This document shows, piece by piece, positions 11,933 to 20,409 of a stretch of 21,725 nucleotides of DNA. Source of the stretch: a virus. The stretch is taken from the IMG/VR virus record IMGVR_UViG_3300007871_000073, positions 1-21,725 of that record; one strand, 5' to 3'. Under the pieces are notes generated by a model, which did not search any database, was not told where the DNA came from, and was given only the letters and a program-made list of their open reading frames with translations. The position numbers were made by a program, and so were the translations under genes. Numbering within the stretch: the stretch's first letter is position 1; every line of letters begins with the position of its first letter.

Positions 11933-14122
11933 ATGGCTATGGTTGACGGCGACTGGACCATCGAACGGTCCACTAAAGATATTAGGTACATCGGTGGCGA
12001 CCATGATAATTCGCCGACGTATGCCACTGTGATTCAATTCCATCGCTGGTTGCAAGACTTTGCCGACCAGGAAGTTAGTTCTGGCGATGACGAACTCGAT
12101 ATCACGGATCTGACGCCTTCGGAACGATCTACGAACAACATTATTACAATGAAGAATGGATACAATATTGACGATAATGCGGCTGAGCATCTTTATGACG
12201 GATCTATCATTCAGGGCACTGGTGGTACTGAAGAGTATTATGACGGCATTGTAAACTTCGGTAATGCTAGTGTGCAAATTCAAATCCATCAAAATGGTGC
12301 CGTCCTTCAAGATGATTGGTGGAATCAAGCAGGCGCTGGCCTTAACCCTGACGCCACCCAAGGTATTAGCCACCGATTCATGATCAAAACTCGCACATCT
12401 GGTGCGGATATTGATGGCCGAAAATTGCTTGGCATTGCTAGAACCTATGGCAACACTTACTCGGAGTTTAACATCAATGGTACCAACAGTGGTAACAATG
12501 TTTTGGCTTTGAGTGACGCGACCGACCTTAACAATGCCACTGCAATTGCCACTATTGCTGGTTACAACTCGATTACAAATACTACTGAAGGCTATATCGG
12601 CATCGACGCAGACGACAGTGGCGCGGATGAGTTTTACTACAGCGAATGGAATACGAATCAGCCCACGCAGGACATCAACGATTTCTATGAGAGAATGAAG
12701 TGGTTGTCAAAAGATCCTGTTGTCGAAGATTCCAGCACGGAAACAGGTACAGACTATGTCGTTGGTAATGGTACTCTAACTGGTCAAGCTCAATCTTGGC
12801 AGATGGGTGCTAAAGCCGCTCTAGTGACTAAGGCAGTCTTCAGCCTAAAGAAAACTGGTACTCCGACAGGCAATGCGACCGCTGTTCTCTATGCACACTC
12901 TGGTTCATTTGGCACATCTAGTGAGCCAACCGGTGCGGCCCTCGCCACCTCGGACAACTTTGATGTGTCTACTTTGGACACGACATACCGAGATGTGACC
13001 TTTACGTTCTCTGGTACCGATCTTATCAGCTTCGCAGCGTCCACTGATTTTTGTGTGGCCGTAGAGTTCACTAACGGTGACGCCACTAATTATGTTCAAG
13101 TTGAAGGTGACGCAACCGGAGCCCATGCTGGCAACCAGTCTGACGAGACCGCTTCAGTCTGGACTGCGGCTGCCGCCGAGGATCTGGAAATGGCAGTCTA
13201 TACTGCACCAGATCTCTACGGATTACCGGGATCATTATTCCGTGGCATCACGCATGAAATCGATGTTGACAGCGCGTCAGGCACATTCGCTGGCGCGGAA
13301 CTAATGACATGGTCTGGCGGAACTGGTCAGATGTTGGCAGTTAATAGCACTACTGCTGCAACTAAGATATGGATTCAGCTTCTGACTGGGGCTGTGCCAG
13401 CAGATGACGTGGTTATGACAGGTGCAGATTCTGGTGCAACAGTGACTGCGGAATTGACTACTGGCTCTATCACATCGAGAACGATCTCAACTCCGTTTGT
13501 TGGAGTTTCGACAGGTACTGCTTTGATTGGTTCATACGGTTTGGGCGTAGAAGCTGCCGATCTAAATTCTACGGACACGGTATTCGATCTGACAGATACG
13601 CAGATCTTCCCGCCGAATAACGTAACTTTCACGGTATTTGGAGTGGAGAGCGGTCAGGATCGGGTGCTTGTGACGAACGATGATACTGGAATCGATTTCA
13701 ATCAGATGACTTTGGCTACTGCTTTAACAGCCACTAATGAGACCACGGTTAATGTGCAAGCCGCAAGTATCCCAGCAGATACTCCAAAACCGTCTGGTGT
13801 TATCCGAATTGAATTGGATGATGGACGTTACAAGCGAGTGCCTTATACGGCCCTTCCCGATACTTCCAACTTCACAATTGGGTCCACGGATTTCAGCGGA
13901 GCAGGAAATGGTGCGGCCATCTCGAATAATGTCTTTTTGGCGTACATCGACAAGCTAGCTACTGGAGCTTCGGAAGCCTTTACTACAGTTTACAATGCCG
14001 ACCGTACACTCTTCGTCCGAGTGCGGGACGGTGGTGTGAGCCCGATTAAGACTTTCGAGACAACTGGTACTCTAGGTTCGAGTGGTGGAAGCTCGACGGC
14101 CATTCGTACTCCGGATGAGTAA
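11933..14122 (+). CDS. Large virion structural protein with inserted choice-of-anchor-like domain
   Basis: A 729-residue protein with TTAGGAGATACACCC upstream. The N-terminal domain (IRYIGGDHDNSPTYATV, then FHRWLQDFADQ and LTPSERSTNNIITM) matches a family of phage structural proteins I know from many tailed phages but cannot name. That domain runs to NDFYERMKWLSKDP (about 248-262). It appears to resume at LYGLPGSLFRGITHEI (about 428) and WSGGTGQMLAV (about 460-470). Between these, residues 265-425 look like a choice-of-anchor R-type beta sandwich: AQSWQMG, then KKTGTPTGNATAVLY and the closing FTFSGTDLISF-x-ASTDFCVAVEF. C-terminal beta domains follow, with RYKRVPYTALPDTSNF and AFTTVYNADRTLFVRV. 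Codon use is partly shifted toward that of the capsid gene, suggesting an abundant virion protein. Confidence 0.7.
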   Translation: MAMVDGDWTIERSTKDIRYIGGDHDNSPTYATVIQFHRWLQDFADQEVSSGDDELDITDLTPSERSTNNIITMKNGYNIDDNAAEHLYDGSIIQGTGGTEEYYDGIVNFGNASVQIQIHQNGAVLQDDWWNQAGAGLNPDATQGISHRFMIKTRTSGADIDGRKLLGIARTYGNTYSEFNINGTNSGNNVLALSDATDLNNATAIATIAGYNSITNTTEGYIGIDADDSGADEFYYSEWNTNQPTQDINDFYERMKWLSKDPVVEDSSTETGTDYVVGNGTLTGQAQSWQMGAKAALVTKAVFSLKKTGTPTGNATAVLYAHSGSFGTSSEPTGAALATSDNFDVSTLDTTYRDVTFTFSGTDLISFAASTDFCVAVEFTNGDATNYVQVEGDATGAHAGNQSDETASVWTAAAAEDLEMAVYTAPDLYGLPGSLFRGITHEIDVDSASGTFAGAELMTWSGGTGQMLAVNSTTAATKIWIQLLTGAVPADDVVMTGADSGATVTAELTTGSITSRTISTPFVGVSTGTALIGSYGLGVEAADLNSTDTVFDLTDTQIFPPNNVTFTVFGVESGQDRVLVTNDDTGIDFNQMTLATALTATNETTVNVQAASIPADTPKPSGVIRIELDDGRYKRVPYTALPDTSNFTIGSTDFSGAGNGAAISNNVFLAYIDKLATGASEAFTTVYNADRTLFVRVRDGGVSPIKTFETTGTLGSSGGSSTAIRTPDE

Positions 14123-14123
14123 A

Positions 14124-14333
14124 ATGAAACCTTCTGATTTACAGGCTTGGTGCCGTTGCGCCGAATGTGGATGTGTTATGTGGACAGAGGTGTCCCCGCA
14201 CGAACAACGATGCAGTTGCTCGTGCGGGTGCCCTACCACAATAAGTCAGGGTAAAATATCAGGGAATCCAGACCCAAATTTCACTGAGGAAGAATTACAA
14301 ATCCTATTGGATGAAGAATACGACCCAGAATAA
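14124..14333 (+). CDS. Cys-rich mini-protein (probable zinc binder)
   Basis: About 69 residues from ATG 14124, which lies one base after the previous stop; an ATG at 14115 in the same frame is possible. Eight cysteines sit in about 30 residues (WCRCAECGCVMW ... RCSCSCGC), with one His between the clusters, arranged like a zinc ribbon or two-metal cluster. An acidic tail (TEEELQILLDEEYDPE) follows. Its stop is directly followed by the ATG of the first large paralogue. I do not recognise a family. It could be a chaperone-like or regulatory partner of the virion proteins beside it. Confidence 0.65.
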   Translation: MKPSDLQAWCRCAECGCVMWTEVSPHEQRCSCSCGCPTTISQGKISGNPDPNFTEEELQILLDEEYDPE

Positions 14334-16151
14334 ATGACTGCTATTTCATACGTATCAGACTTATCGGACATATACATGTTCGAGAGCACTTCCGGAGTTG
14401 GAGCCTATGGTGGTGGTGGTGCTGGTCTAACTGCTGGTACTGACTTTGCCATAGAGGGCACTAATTGCGTAATGAAGCAAATTAAGGCAGCAGAGAAAGG
14501 ATTTCTGTACGACGCTGTCACAAACTTCACTATTGGTGCCGATGATCACTTCTATATTTGGGTCAGAGGTGCCACTCCTGGTGTGTGCGATACCAGAGAC
14601 AACAGAGGAATTGTTGTTTGCATCGGAGATGATACCTCAAACTTTGTAAAGTTCCACGTAAACGGAAAAGATACATTACCCCGTGGAGGAACACTACCTT
14701 ATGCCATAAGATACGTCAACACTACGTTGACAAATTATAGGACTCTAGTTGGCTCTCCGAGCACCACCCCTTCACAAATAGGTGGCGGATTAAAGGGCCT
14801 TGCTAGTGTAAAAACAGACAACATTGGAGTCGATGCTGCCAGGATAGGGACTGGGTATGACATTACTGGAGGCACTGGTGTAGATGACCCAGGAGAGTTT
14901 CAGGGGATTGCGGATGATGATGATTCTACTTCTGAAGGAGTATTTAGAAAGCCTATCCAATCTGGAATTTTTATACTACAAGGTAAGTTAAGATTTGGGG
15001 GCACTAGCAACGAGTGTGAATTTACTGATACCGGTGCTTTTGTTGCAGCGGCAGACACTTTTCATAGCCTATCGGACTTCAATGAGATTTTAGTAGAACA
15101 TGCTGATACAATAATAGATCTAACTGTCTGCACATTTAGGGGGCTCGGAACCAACAGTCCAGGCAGGTTTGAGATGATAACCTCAGCCGCCACTGTGGAC
15201 ATGGTCGGGTGTTCATTTATAGACTGGGGAGATATTATACTTGGCACCGGCGCTTCCTTGTTATCATGTAGCTTTGTCAACACGGACACCATTACAGCCA
15301 ATGGCGCAGATCTGACTGGCTCCAAGGTAGAAGGATACGAAGTTGCAGCCGATACCAGCCCTCTGATTTGGGACGTGGCCACTGATCCAGATGGTCTACT
15401 GGATGACATGAGCTTCACTAAGGGAACCTTGGCAACTCATGCGATTGAATTTGGCACATCCAGCCCTACGGCAATAACCTTGAATGGAATCGATTTCAGT
15501 GGCTACCATGCCAATAATGGTAACAATGATTCCACATTCCATATTAAGAGGACAAGTGGTACAGTCACAATTACTATAGTTGGAGGCTCTGGGAATTTAA
15601 GTTACAAGACTGCTGGAGCCACAGTAGTAATCATTGACAATCCTGCAACTCTTGAATTGCATGTGACCGATATTGGAACTGGAGCAAACATCTCAGGTGC
15701 CCGTGCCTATGTTACGGCAGATTCAGTTGGTCCACTTCCTTATCAGGATTCAGTAACTATATCCAGGACAGGTGCGACAGCTAGCGTGGCACATACCGCA
15801 CACGGATTATCGAATAGCGATAAAGTATTTATTGAAGGTGCAAATCAAGATGAATATAATGGGGTACAAACAATCTCAAATGTGTCCACCAATGCTTATG
15901 ATTATACAGTATCGGGGTCGCCAACTACACCGGCAACTGGGACTATAAAATCAACAGCAGTAATAATTGATGGCACTACCAACGCTAGTGGGCTCATTAG
16001 TGACAGCAGATCGTACTCCTCGGACCAAGAAATCGCTGGCCGTGTTAGACACTCCTCATCTTCCCCATTTTATAAGACTTCGCCGATAGTTGGAACAATT
16101 GATAGTGGTACAGGTCTTGAGATTGCAGTACAAATGGTGAGGGACGAGTAA
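14334..16151 (+). CDS. Beta-rich virion protein, tandem paralogue 1 (fibre or head-surface type)
   Basis: A 605-residue, Thr/Ser/Gly/Asp-rich protein. The N-terminal third begins ISYVSDLSDIYMFEST. A run of short strand repeats with alternating hydrophobic residues (about 215-440: DTIIDLTVCTFRGLG, VDMVGCSFIDWGD, SLLSCSFVNTDTITANG) is typical of a right-handed beta-helix. The C-terminal region looks like an Ig/carboxypeptidase-regulatory-like domain, with LELHVTDIGTGANISGARAYV at about 440-460 and IIDGTTNASGLISDS at 545-558. It is interrupted at about 475-541 by a module with HGLSNSDKVFIEGANQDEY that occurs in many phage fibres. No catalytic residues are evident. Its start abuts the upstream stop and its own stop overlaps the next ATG as TAATG. 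Confidence 0.7.
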   Translation: MTAISYVSDLSDIYMFESTSGVGAYGGGGAGLTAGTDFAIEGTNCVMKQIKAAEKGFLYDAVTNFTIGADDHFYIWVRGATPGVCDTRDNRGIVVCIGDDTSNFVKFHVNGKDTLPRGGTLPYAIRYVNTTLTNYRTLVGSPSTTPSQIGGGLKGLASVKTDNIGVDAARIGTGYDITGGTGVDDPGEFQGIADDDDSTSEGVFRKPIQSGIFILQGKLRFGGTSNECEFTDTGAFVAAADTFHSLSDFNEILVEHADTIIDLTVCTFRGLGTNSPGRFEMITSAATVDMVGCSFIDWGDIILGTGASLLSCSFVNTDTITANGADLTGSKVEGYEVAADTSPLIWDVATDPDGLLDDMSFTKGTLATHAIEFGTSSPTAITLNGIDFSGYHANNGNNDSTFHIKRTSGTVTITIVGGSGNLSYKTAGATVVIIDNPATLELHVTDIGTGANISGARAYVTADSVGPLPYQDSVTISRTGATASVAHTAHGLSNSDKVFIEGANQDEYNGVQTISNVSTNAYDYTVSGSPTTPATGTIKSTAVIIDGTTNASGLISDSRSYSSDQEIAGRVRHSSSSPFYKTSPIVGTIDSGTGLEIAVQMVRDE

Positions 16152-18043
16152 TGGCAGTAGCATCCTATGTATCAGATTTATCAGACATTTTTATGTTTGA
16201 GAGTACAACTGGTTGCACCGCTACCGGTGGTGGTTCACCTGGCCTTAGCGCTGGTGTGGACTTCGCGATGGAAGGCACTAATGCCGTAGATAAACAAGTA
16301 ACAGCTTCATATACTAGAGGATTTTTCTACGACAACGTCTCTGACTTTTCGGATGGAACACAAGCTCATTTTTATCTATGGGTAACTACTTCCACTCCTG
16401 GTACCAATCGCGGACTCTATGTTATCATGGGCGATGCAGACCCCGGTTATGTGCAATATGAAGTCGCAAACGTAGCTTATCCAGGAGGCACCGGGATGTT
16501 TAATGGGTGCTATCTTGATCTGGCGGGAGACTGTTATGCTATCAGATACGCCGGATATTTTGAGGATAGAGAAGGGGACGGTCACTGGCAAGGGGTTTTT
16601 GGTTCTGGTGTTCCTGACGAGACTGCGAATTTCATAGGGTGTGAAAAGACCATCTCCGGCAGTGCAAAGGGGCCTAATCTCGCTTGTGACGGCGCTCGTT
16701 TGGGCACTGGTTATGATATAACTGGAGGCACTGGGGCAGACACGGAAGCAGACTTTGACGGCATAGCTGCCGACGATGCGAGCACTTCTGAAGGCGTGTT
16801 CAAAGAAATTACACATGGTGGTGGGTATGAATTACTGGGCAAACTAAGAATTGGTAGCTCTACCACTGCCTGCGAATTTTTAGATTCAAATAAACTAATC
16901 GGCATTAAACTTACAGGGCACGCTCAGGACGACTTCTCGGAAATACTAATTGAACACGCCGACACTATTGTAAATCTTACTAATATTACTTTTCGAGGTT
17001 TTTGGACATACAATCGTGGCAGGTTTGAAGTAATAACCTCGGCAGCGGAAGTAAATTTAACAGGGTGTACTTTTCAAAATTTTGGGAAAACAGTTCTCGG
17101 CACGGGATCTACGTGCCACAATTGCAACTGGGTTAATGGCGATATAATTACGGCCAATGGTGCTGATCTAACTGGATCTCTAATTAGAGATTATCAAACT
17201 GTGGGCGGAAGTCGTGATGTAAATCCAAACCCAGATGTAGAAGATACTAGCCCGCTAATTTGGGATGTAAACACTGATCCAGATGGTCTCCTGGACGATA
17301 TGACAATCATCAAGGGTACCGAATCTACCCATGCGATTGAGTTTGGTACAACCAGCCCAACAAGCCTGACTTTGAATGGAATCGATTTCAGTGGTTACAA
17401 TGCAAGTAATGCTCAGAACGATTCCACATTCCATATTAAAAGAACAAGTGGTACGGTCACTATAACTGCGTATGGTTGTACTGGTAATTTAAGTTACAAG
17501 ACTGCCGGAGCGACAGTAGTAATTATTGATAACCCTGCTACATTTCAGTTGCATGTTATCTCTCAGTCAACAGGTAATGATATTTCAGGGGCCAGAGCGC
17601 ACGTAGAGGCAGATTCTACAGGCCCATTGCCGTATCAGGATTCAGTTACTATAACCCGGTCGGGCGCTACAGCTAGCGTGGCCCATACAGGACACGGGCT
17701 GTCGAATGGCGAAAAGGTAATTATCAATGGCGCAGACCAAGACGAGTACAATCATGTGCATACAATTTCCAATGTATCTACCAATGCTTATGACTATACT
17801 GTGTCAGGGTCGCCAACTACGCCTGCGACTGGCACTATAATTTCAACAGCGGTGATAATCTCTGGCACCACTGATGGTAACGGATTGATCAGTGACTCAC
17901 GGCCTTACTCATCGGACCAGGATTATACTGGTAGAGTTAGAGATTCAAGTGGCTCACCGTTCTACAAGAACTCACCCATTTCTGGCACTATTGATAGCGA
18001 TGCTGGTACTACTGTAACAGTCCAAATGGTTTTGGATGAATAA
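16151..18043 (+). CDS. Beta-rich virion protein, tandem paralogue 2
   Basis: A 630-residue paralogue of the preceding gene, coupled by TAATG. The match runs end to end: SYVSDLSDI-x-MFEST at the start, RIGTGYDITGGTG, FEVITSAAEVNLTGCTF, the strongly conserved LTLNGIDFSGY with DSTFHIKRTSGTVTIT, GNLSYKTAGATVVIIDNPAT, and the nested HGLSNGEKVIINGADQDEYN module. Divergence is greatest in the N-terminal third and in a short extra loop (GGSRDVNPNPDVED). Conserved blocks are also near-identical in DNA, such as GATTCCACATTCCATATTAA, so the duplication is recent or is maintained by gene conversion. Two co-assembling fibre or surface subunits, or two receptor-binding alternatives, would fit. Confidence 0.7.
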   Translation: MAVASYVSDLSDIFMFESTTGCTATGGGSPGLSAGVDFAMEGTNAVDKQVTASYTRGFFYDNVSDFSDGTQAHFYLWVTTSTPGTNRGLYVIMGDADPGYVQYEVANVAYPGGTGMFNGCYLDLAGDCYAIRYAGYFEDREGDGHWQGVFGSGVPDETANFIGCEKTISGSAKGPNLACDGARLGTGYDITGGTGADTEADFDGIAADDASTSEGVFKEITHGGGYELLGKLRIGSSTTACEFLDSNKLIGIKLTGHAQDDFSEILIEHADTIVNLTNITFRGFWTYNRGRFEVITSAAEVNLTGCTFQNFGKTVLGTGSTCHNCNWVNGDIITANGADLTGSLIRDYQTVGGSRDVNPNPDVEDTSPLIWDVNTDPDGLLDDMTIIKGTESTHAIEFGTTSPTSLTLNGIDFSGYNASNAQNDSTFHIKRTSGTVTITAYGCTGNLSYKTAGATVVIIDNPATFQLHVISQSTGNDISGARAHVEADSTGPLPYQDSVTITRSGATASVAHTGHGLSNGEKVIINGADQDEYNHVHTISNVSTNAYDYTVSGSPTTPATGTIISTAVIISGTTDGNGLISDSRPYSSDQDYTGRVRDSSGSPFYKNSPISGTIDSDAGTTVTVQMVLDE

Positions 18044-18067
18044 CTTTTTAGAAAGAGAAGGTGGATT

Positions 18068-18322
18068 GTGGCAAAAGAAGTAATGGAAACTGAGGAAGAA
18101 ATCAGAGCGCGGAAAGAGTCCGACGAATATAAATTGGTACAAAGAAACGCCTTATCAATTGGCCAGACACTTGAGCACCATGGAAAAATATTGGATGATC
18201 TTTTTAATGAGCTTCACAGTGCAAAGTCTCAGATTGCTATGATGCAACAGGAAATGGTCATGCAAAAGAACATGATCGTCAAAAGTCTTGCACAAAAATA
18301 TGGTACAGGATCAACAGCATAA
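18068..18322 (+). CDS. Small coiled-coil protein
   Basis: Eighty-four residues from GTG 18068 (GUG start), preceded by GAGAAGGTGGATT. The whole protein is charged and helical; the stretch about 30-70 (LEHHGKILDDLFNELHSAKS, then QMMQ-type Met/Gln-rich heptads) looks like a coiled coil. No membrane segment is present. It could be a virion fibre trimerisation or assembly factor, suggested only by its place between virion genes. The stop overlaps the next start as TAATG. Confidence 0.6.
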   Translation: MAKEVMETEEEIRARKESDEYKLVQRNALSIGQTLEHHGKILDDLFNELHSAKSQIAMMQQEMVMQKNMIVKSLAQKYGTGSTA

Positions 18323-18813
18323 TGGCCGTTTCAGTTGATTACGCCACGAAGATTATCACCATTCCCAAAGCCGATCTTACTTTGGTGACGGGTACCTTGT
18401 ATGAATTAGATACCGAAGCTCTCCGGCGAGAATTAGCGGCTCTGCAAGATGATGAAGAAGGTATATGGGCAGATACGATGTATACCCATAATACTGAAGT
18501 CACTGTGGCTGGGACGACATTCGCCAGAACAATTGAAATCTTTAATGGGTACTCATTAGAGTTTGAGGATGGTAATTACAGCGTGCGACTTGAGGGCTCC
18601 AACAATAATTATTTTGATGTCGAAAATGGAATCCTGGAACAAAATCAAGTACAAGTAATCTCTAATAATTCTGGCGGCTTAGTCAAACAAGCTCAGGGAC
18701 CGCCTATAGATGAGCAGGCTGTAAGAGATGCTATGGAGCTTGAAAGCACTTCGGGTGAGATCTCAATTGACGACAAGTTGGATAACAACTTTGCAATATC
18801 GGCAGCGAGGTAA
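18322..18813 (+). CDS. Virion-associated protein of unknown function
   Basis: A 163-residue protein. The centre has ELDTEALRRELAALQDDEEG, then FARTIEIFNGYSLEFEDG and VRLEGSNNNYFDVENGILEQN, ending with VISNNSGGLV. This layout (a helix, then paired strands, then an 'N-S-x-G-L' end) recurs in tailed-phage structural regions and I know the pattern, but not a described function. The last 35 residues are acidic and may be helical. It is translationally coupled to the coiled-coil gene. Confidence 0.6.
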   Translation: MAVSVDYATKIITIPKADLTLVTGTLYELDTEALRRELAALQDDEEGIWADTMYTHNTEVTVAGTTFARTIEIFNGYSLEFEDGNYSVRLEGSNNNYFDVENGILEQNQVQVISNNSGGLVKQAQGPPIDEQAVRDAMELESTSGEISIDDKLDNNFAISAAR

Positions 18814-18819
18814 TTAACT

Positions 18820-19197
18820 ATGGGTTGCTGTCCAAAAGGAGTTTATAAGCCTCTTGTCCGAGACTGTAATGGTGAAATTATATCACTGCCAGCCGATGGT
18901 ACTTTCCGCGTCATAGTGCCTGTGATTACAGTCTCAGCAGTCACAACTATCGGCCCAACCAATGCTATTATTTTAGCAGATGCAACCGATGGTGCATTTA
19001 GTATTTTTCTGCCACCGGCCATAGAGGGTGGAGATTTCATTTTCAAAAAAGTAGATGGCGGTGCTAATATTGTCACGATAGATGGCGACGACGGCGAAAC
19101 CATCGACGGCTCTACAACACACCAATTAACTTTAGCCGACAATTTTGTACGCATTATAGCGGATACTTCCAGCAATTGGTGGGTTGTTTCAGATTAA
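18820..19197 (+). CDS. Fibre-type beta domain protein
   Basis: A 125-residue protein from ATG 18820 with GCGAGGTAATTAACT upstream. After a Cys-containing N-terminus (MGCCPKGVYKPLVRDC), residues 45-125 match a widespread phage fibre module. The parts are AFSIFLPPA, then FIFKKVDGGANIVTIDGDDG, then ETIDGSTTHQLTLADNFVRI and SSNWWVVSD ('I-x-L-P-x-A ... V-x-I ... G-E-T-I-D-G ... W-x-V'). In larger fibres this module lies near the distal end; here it is a stand-alone protein, so it may attach to another virion protein by its N-terminus. Confidence 0.65.
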   Translation: MGCCPKGVYKPLVRDCNGEIISLPADGTFRVIVPVITVSAVTTIGPTNAIILADATDGAFSIFLPPAIEGGDFIFKKVDGGANIVTIDGDDGETIDGSTTHQLTLADNFVRIIADTSSNWWVVSD

Positions 19198-19209
19198 AGG
19201 ATATTAAAT

Positions 19210-19725
19210 ATGGCATCAAAATCATACCAAGCATCAGAAACAGCCAGGACGTGGTCCGATTCTGGAACCTCCAGTGATGAATTACTGGATATGGGCGGCC
19301 TAGCGGCTAGTGGGGGCATAGCCTGTGGATCTTATTGGGACTTGGGCGCATCTCCAAGAGCCGATACTTATGAGGTTGAATTATTCATTGACGGATTTGA
19401 CACTGCACCGGTTGTGGGGCAGATTGTTGAATGTTGGATTACACAATCAAACGCCACTACGGGATTTGATGGGCAACTGACTACAGATCCTGGCGATGCT
19501 ACAGAAGGCACAGCAACGGTTGCTCAAGCTGAAAACTGCACACATGCTTGTGCTGTAAGAGTCTATTCGACTACGGCTGGCGATGAATTACAAAAGAGAC
19601 AAACTGTTCGTCTTACCGGACGATACATCGCGCCTATAGTAATCAATCGGACAGAAGATGTTTTATTGTCAACATCAGATGCACACATGGTAACCATAAC
19701 GCCGATTCCACAAGAAGGCCAATAA
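19210..19725 (+). CDS. Virion structural protein, unknown family
   Basis: A 171-residue protein from ATG 19210 with TTAAAGGATATTAAAT upstream. A beta-rich protein (TYEVELFIDGFDTAPVVGQI, then VECWITQSNATTGFDG) that ends RYIAPIVINRTEDVLL and AHMVTITPIPQEGQ. The ending 'RY-x-x-P-x-V-x-N-x-T ... H-x-V-x-(I/L)-T-P' is familiar from phage virion proteins near connector genes, though no function is established that I can name. The stop overlaps the next start as TAATG. Confidence 0.6.
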   Translation: MASKSYQASETARTWSDSGTSSDELLDMGGLAASGGIACGSYWDLGASPRADTYEVELFIDGFDTAPVVGQIVECWITQSNATTGFDGQLTTDPGDATEGTATVAQAENCTHACAVRVYSTTAGDELQKRQTVRLTGRYIAPIVINRTEDVLLSTSDAHMVTITPIPQEGQ

Positions 19726-19913
19726 TGAAATGGCTCGAACTTATCAGAGAGGTTGGACCTTACTTCGGCATTATGTTTTTCTTCGTGTGGCGAGACTATC
19801 GCCGAGAAGAGAGGCTGGAAAGCCAAATCAAAGAACAAAATGATTTCATCCAAGGTCAACTGGTGAGATTGTTAGAAAGAACAAATGAGGTATTAAGCCG
19901 TGTTAAATGGTAA
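19725..19913 (+). CDS. Small membrane protein, BhlA/UviB holin-like
   Basis: Sixty-two residues. A single N-terminal transmembrane segment (VGPYFGIMFFFVW, about residues 10-22) is followed by a charged helix with DYRREERLESQIKEQ and LVRLLERTNEVLSRV. This 'GP-aromatic-TM, then REE-x-L coiled helix' layout resembles BhlA/UviB-type holin-like proteins. Those can permeabilise the membrane at lysis, but small single-TM proteins are easy to mis-assign. No endolysin lies beside it, and its place inside the virion gene run is unusual for a holin. It overlaps the next gene by 14 bases. Confidence 0.55.
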   Translation: MKWLELIREVGPYFGIMFFFVWRDYRREERLESQIKEQNDFIQGQLVRLLERTNEVLSRVKW

Positions 19914-20409
19914 CCCAAACCTCAACCGAATATTGAAGCAGACCATCTACGAACTAAAACATTCGTATGGTGCCCAAGTTCAAGTCTATAAACTTGATTC
20001 TGCTTCGACAGACTATAAAACAGGTGTCAAAACCGCAAGTAAGTCTGTTATATGTGTACGAAAAGCCGTGGTCATGCCTGCCTCGACTTTACGGAAATTC
20101 ACGCAGGGCATAAGCTACCTCAGTGCAAGCAAGCCCTTTGCCTCTCAAGGAGGTCAGGGTTGGGATGGCACGTCCCGTGTTTTCATCTTTGAGGGTAGCG
20201 ACCTTCCTGGGTACGAATGGGAGGTAGAAGATTGGATTGTATACCGAGATAGGAGATATGATGTAGCCGAGATAGAAACACTGGAATACGACACCGGATG
20301 GATGATTCTAGGTAAGGAGGTCAAGGGAGCAGTTCCCGAAAGAATCATCAACCTGAATGTAGTTAGCAGTTTCAACCCAGAAGATGAACAAACGGAGACG
20401 GTAGAATGA
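19900..20409 (+). CDS. Putative head-closure (stopper) / connector protein
   Basis: A 169-residue protein from GTG 19900 with GAGG upstream, inside the end of the membrane-protein gene. A small beta-barrel layout is suggested by AQVQVYKLDSAS, RVFIFEGSDLPGYEWEVEDWIVY and RRYDVAEIETLEYDTGWMI. The pattern 'V-x-D-x-I-x-Y-x-x-R-x-Y-x-V-x-x-I ... G' is typical of head-closure or adaptor proteins of the SPP1 gp16 / HK97 type. Position supports this: it is followed by a putative tail terminator and then the tail tube. I place it by pattern and order, and a different connector component is possible. Confidence 0.5.
   Translation: MLNGNPNLNRILKQTIYELKHSYGAQVQVYKLDSASTDYKTGVKTASKSVICVRKAVVMPASTLRKFTQGISYLSASKPFASQGGQGWDGTSRVFIFEGSDLPGYEWEVEDWIVYRDRRYDVAEIETLEYDTGWMILGKEVKGAVPERIINLNVVSSFNPEDEQTETVE

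Noticed and set aside
11918-12373. 151-codon minus-strand frame opposite the start of the 729-residue virion gene
   Set aside because: No protein signature, and the + strand frame has a strong ribosome binding site and a recognisable phage structural domain.
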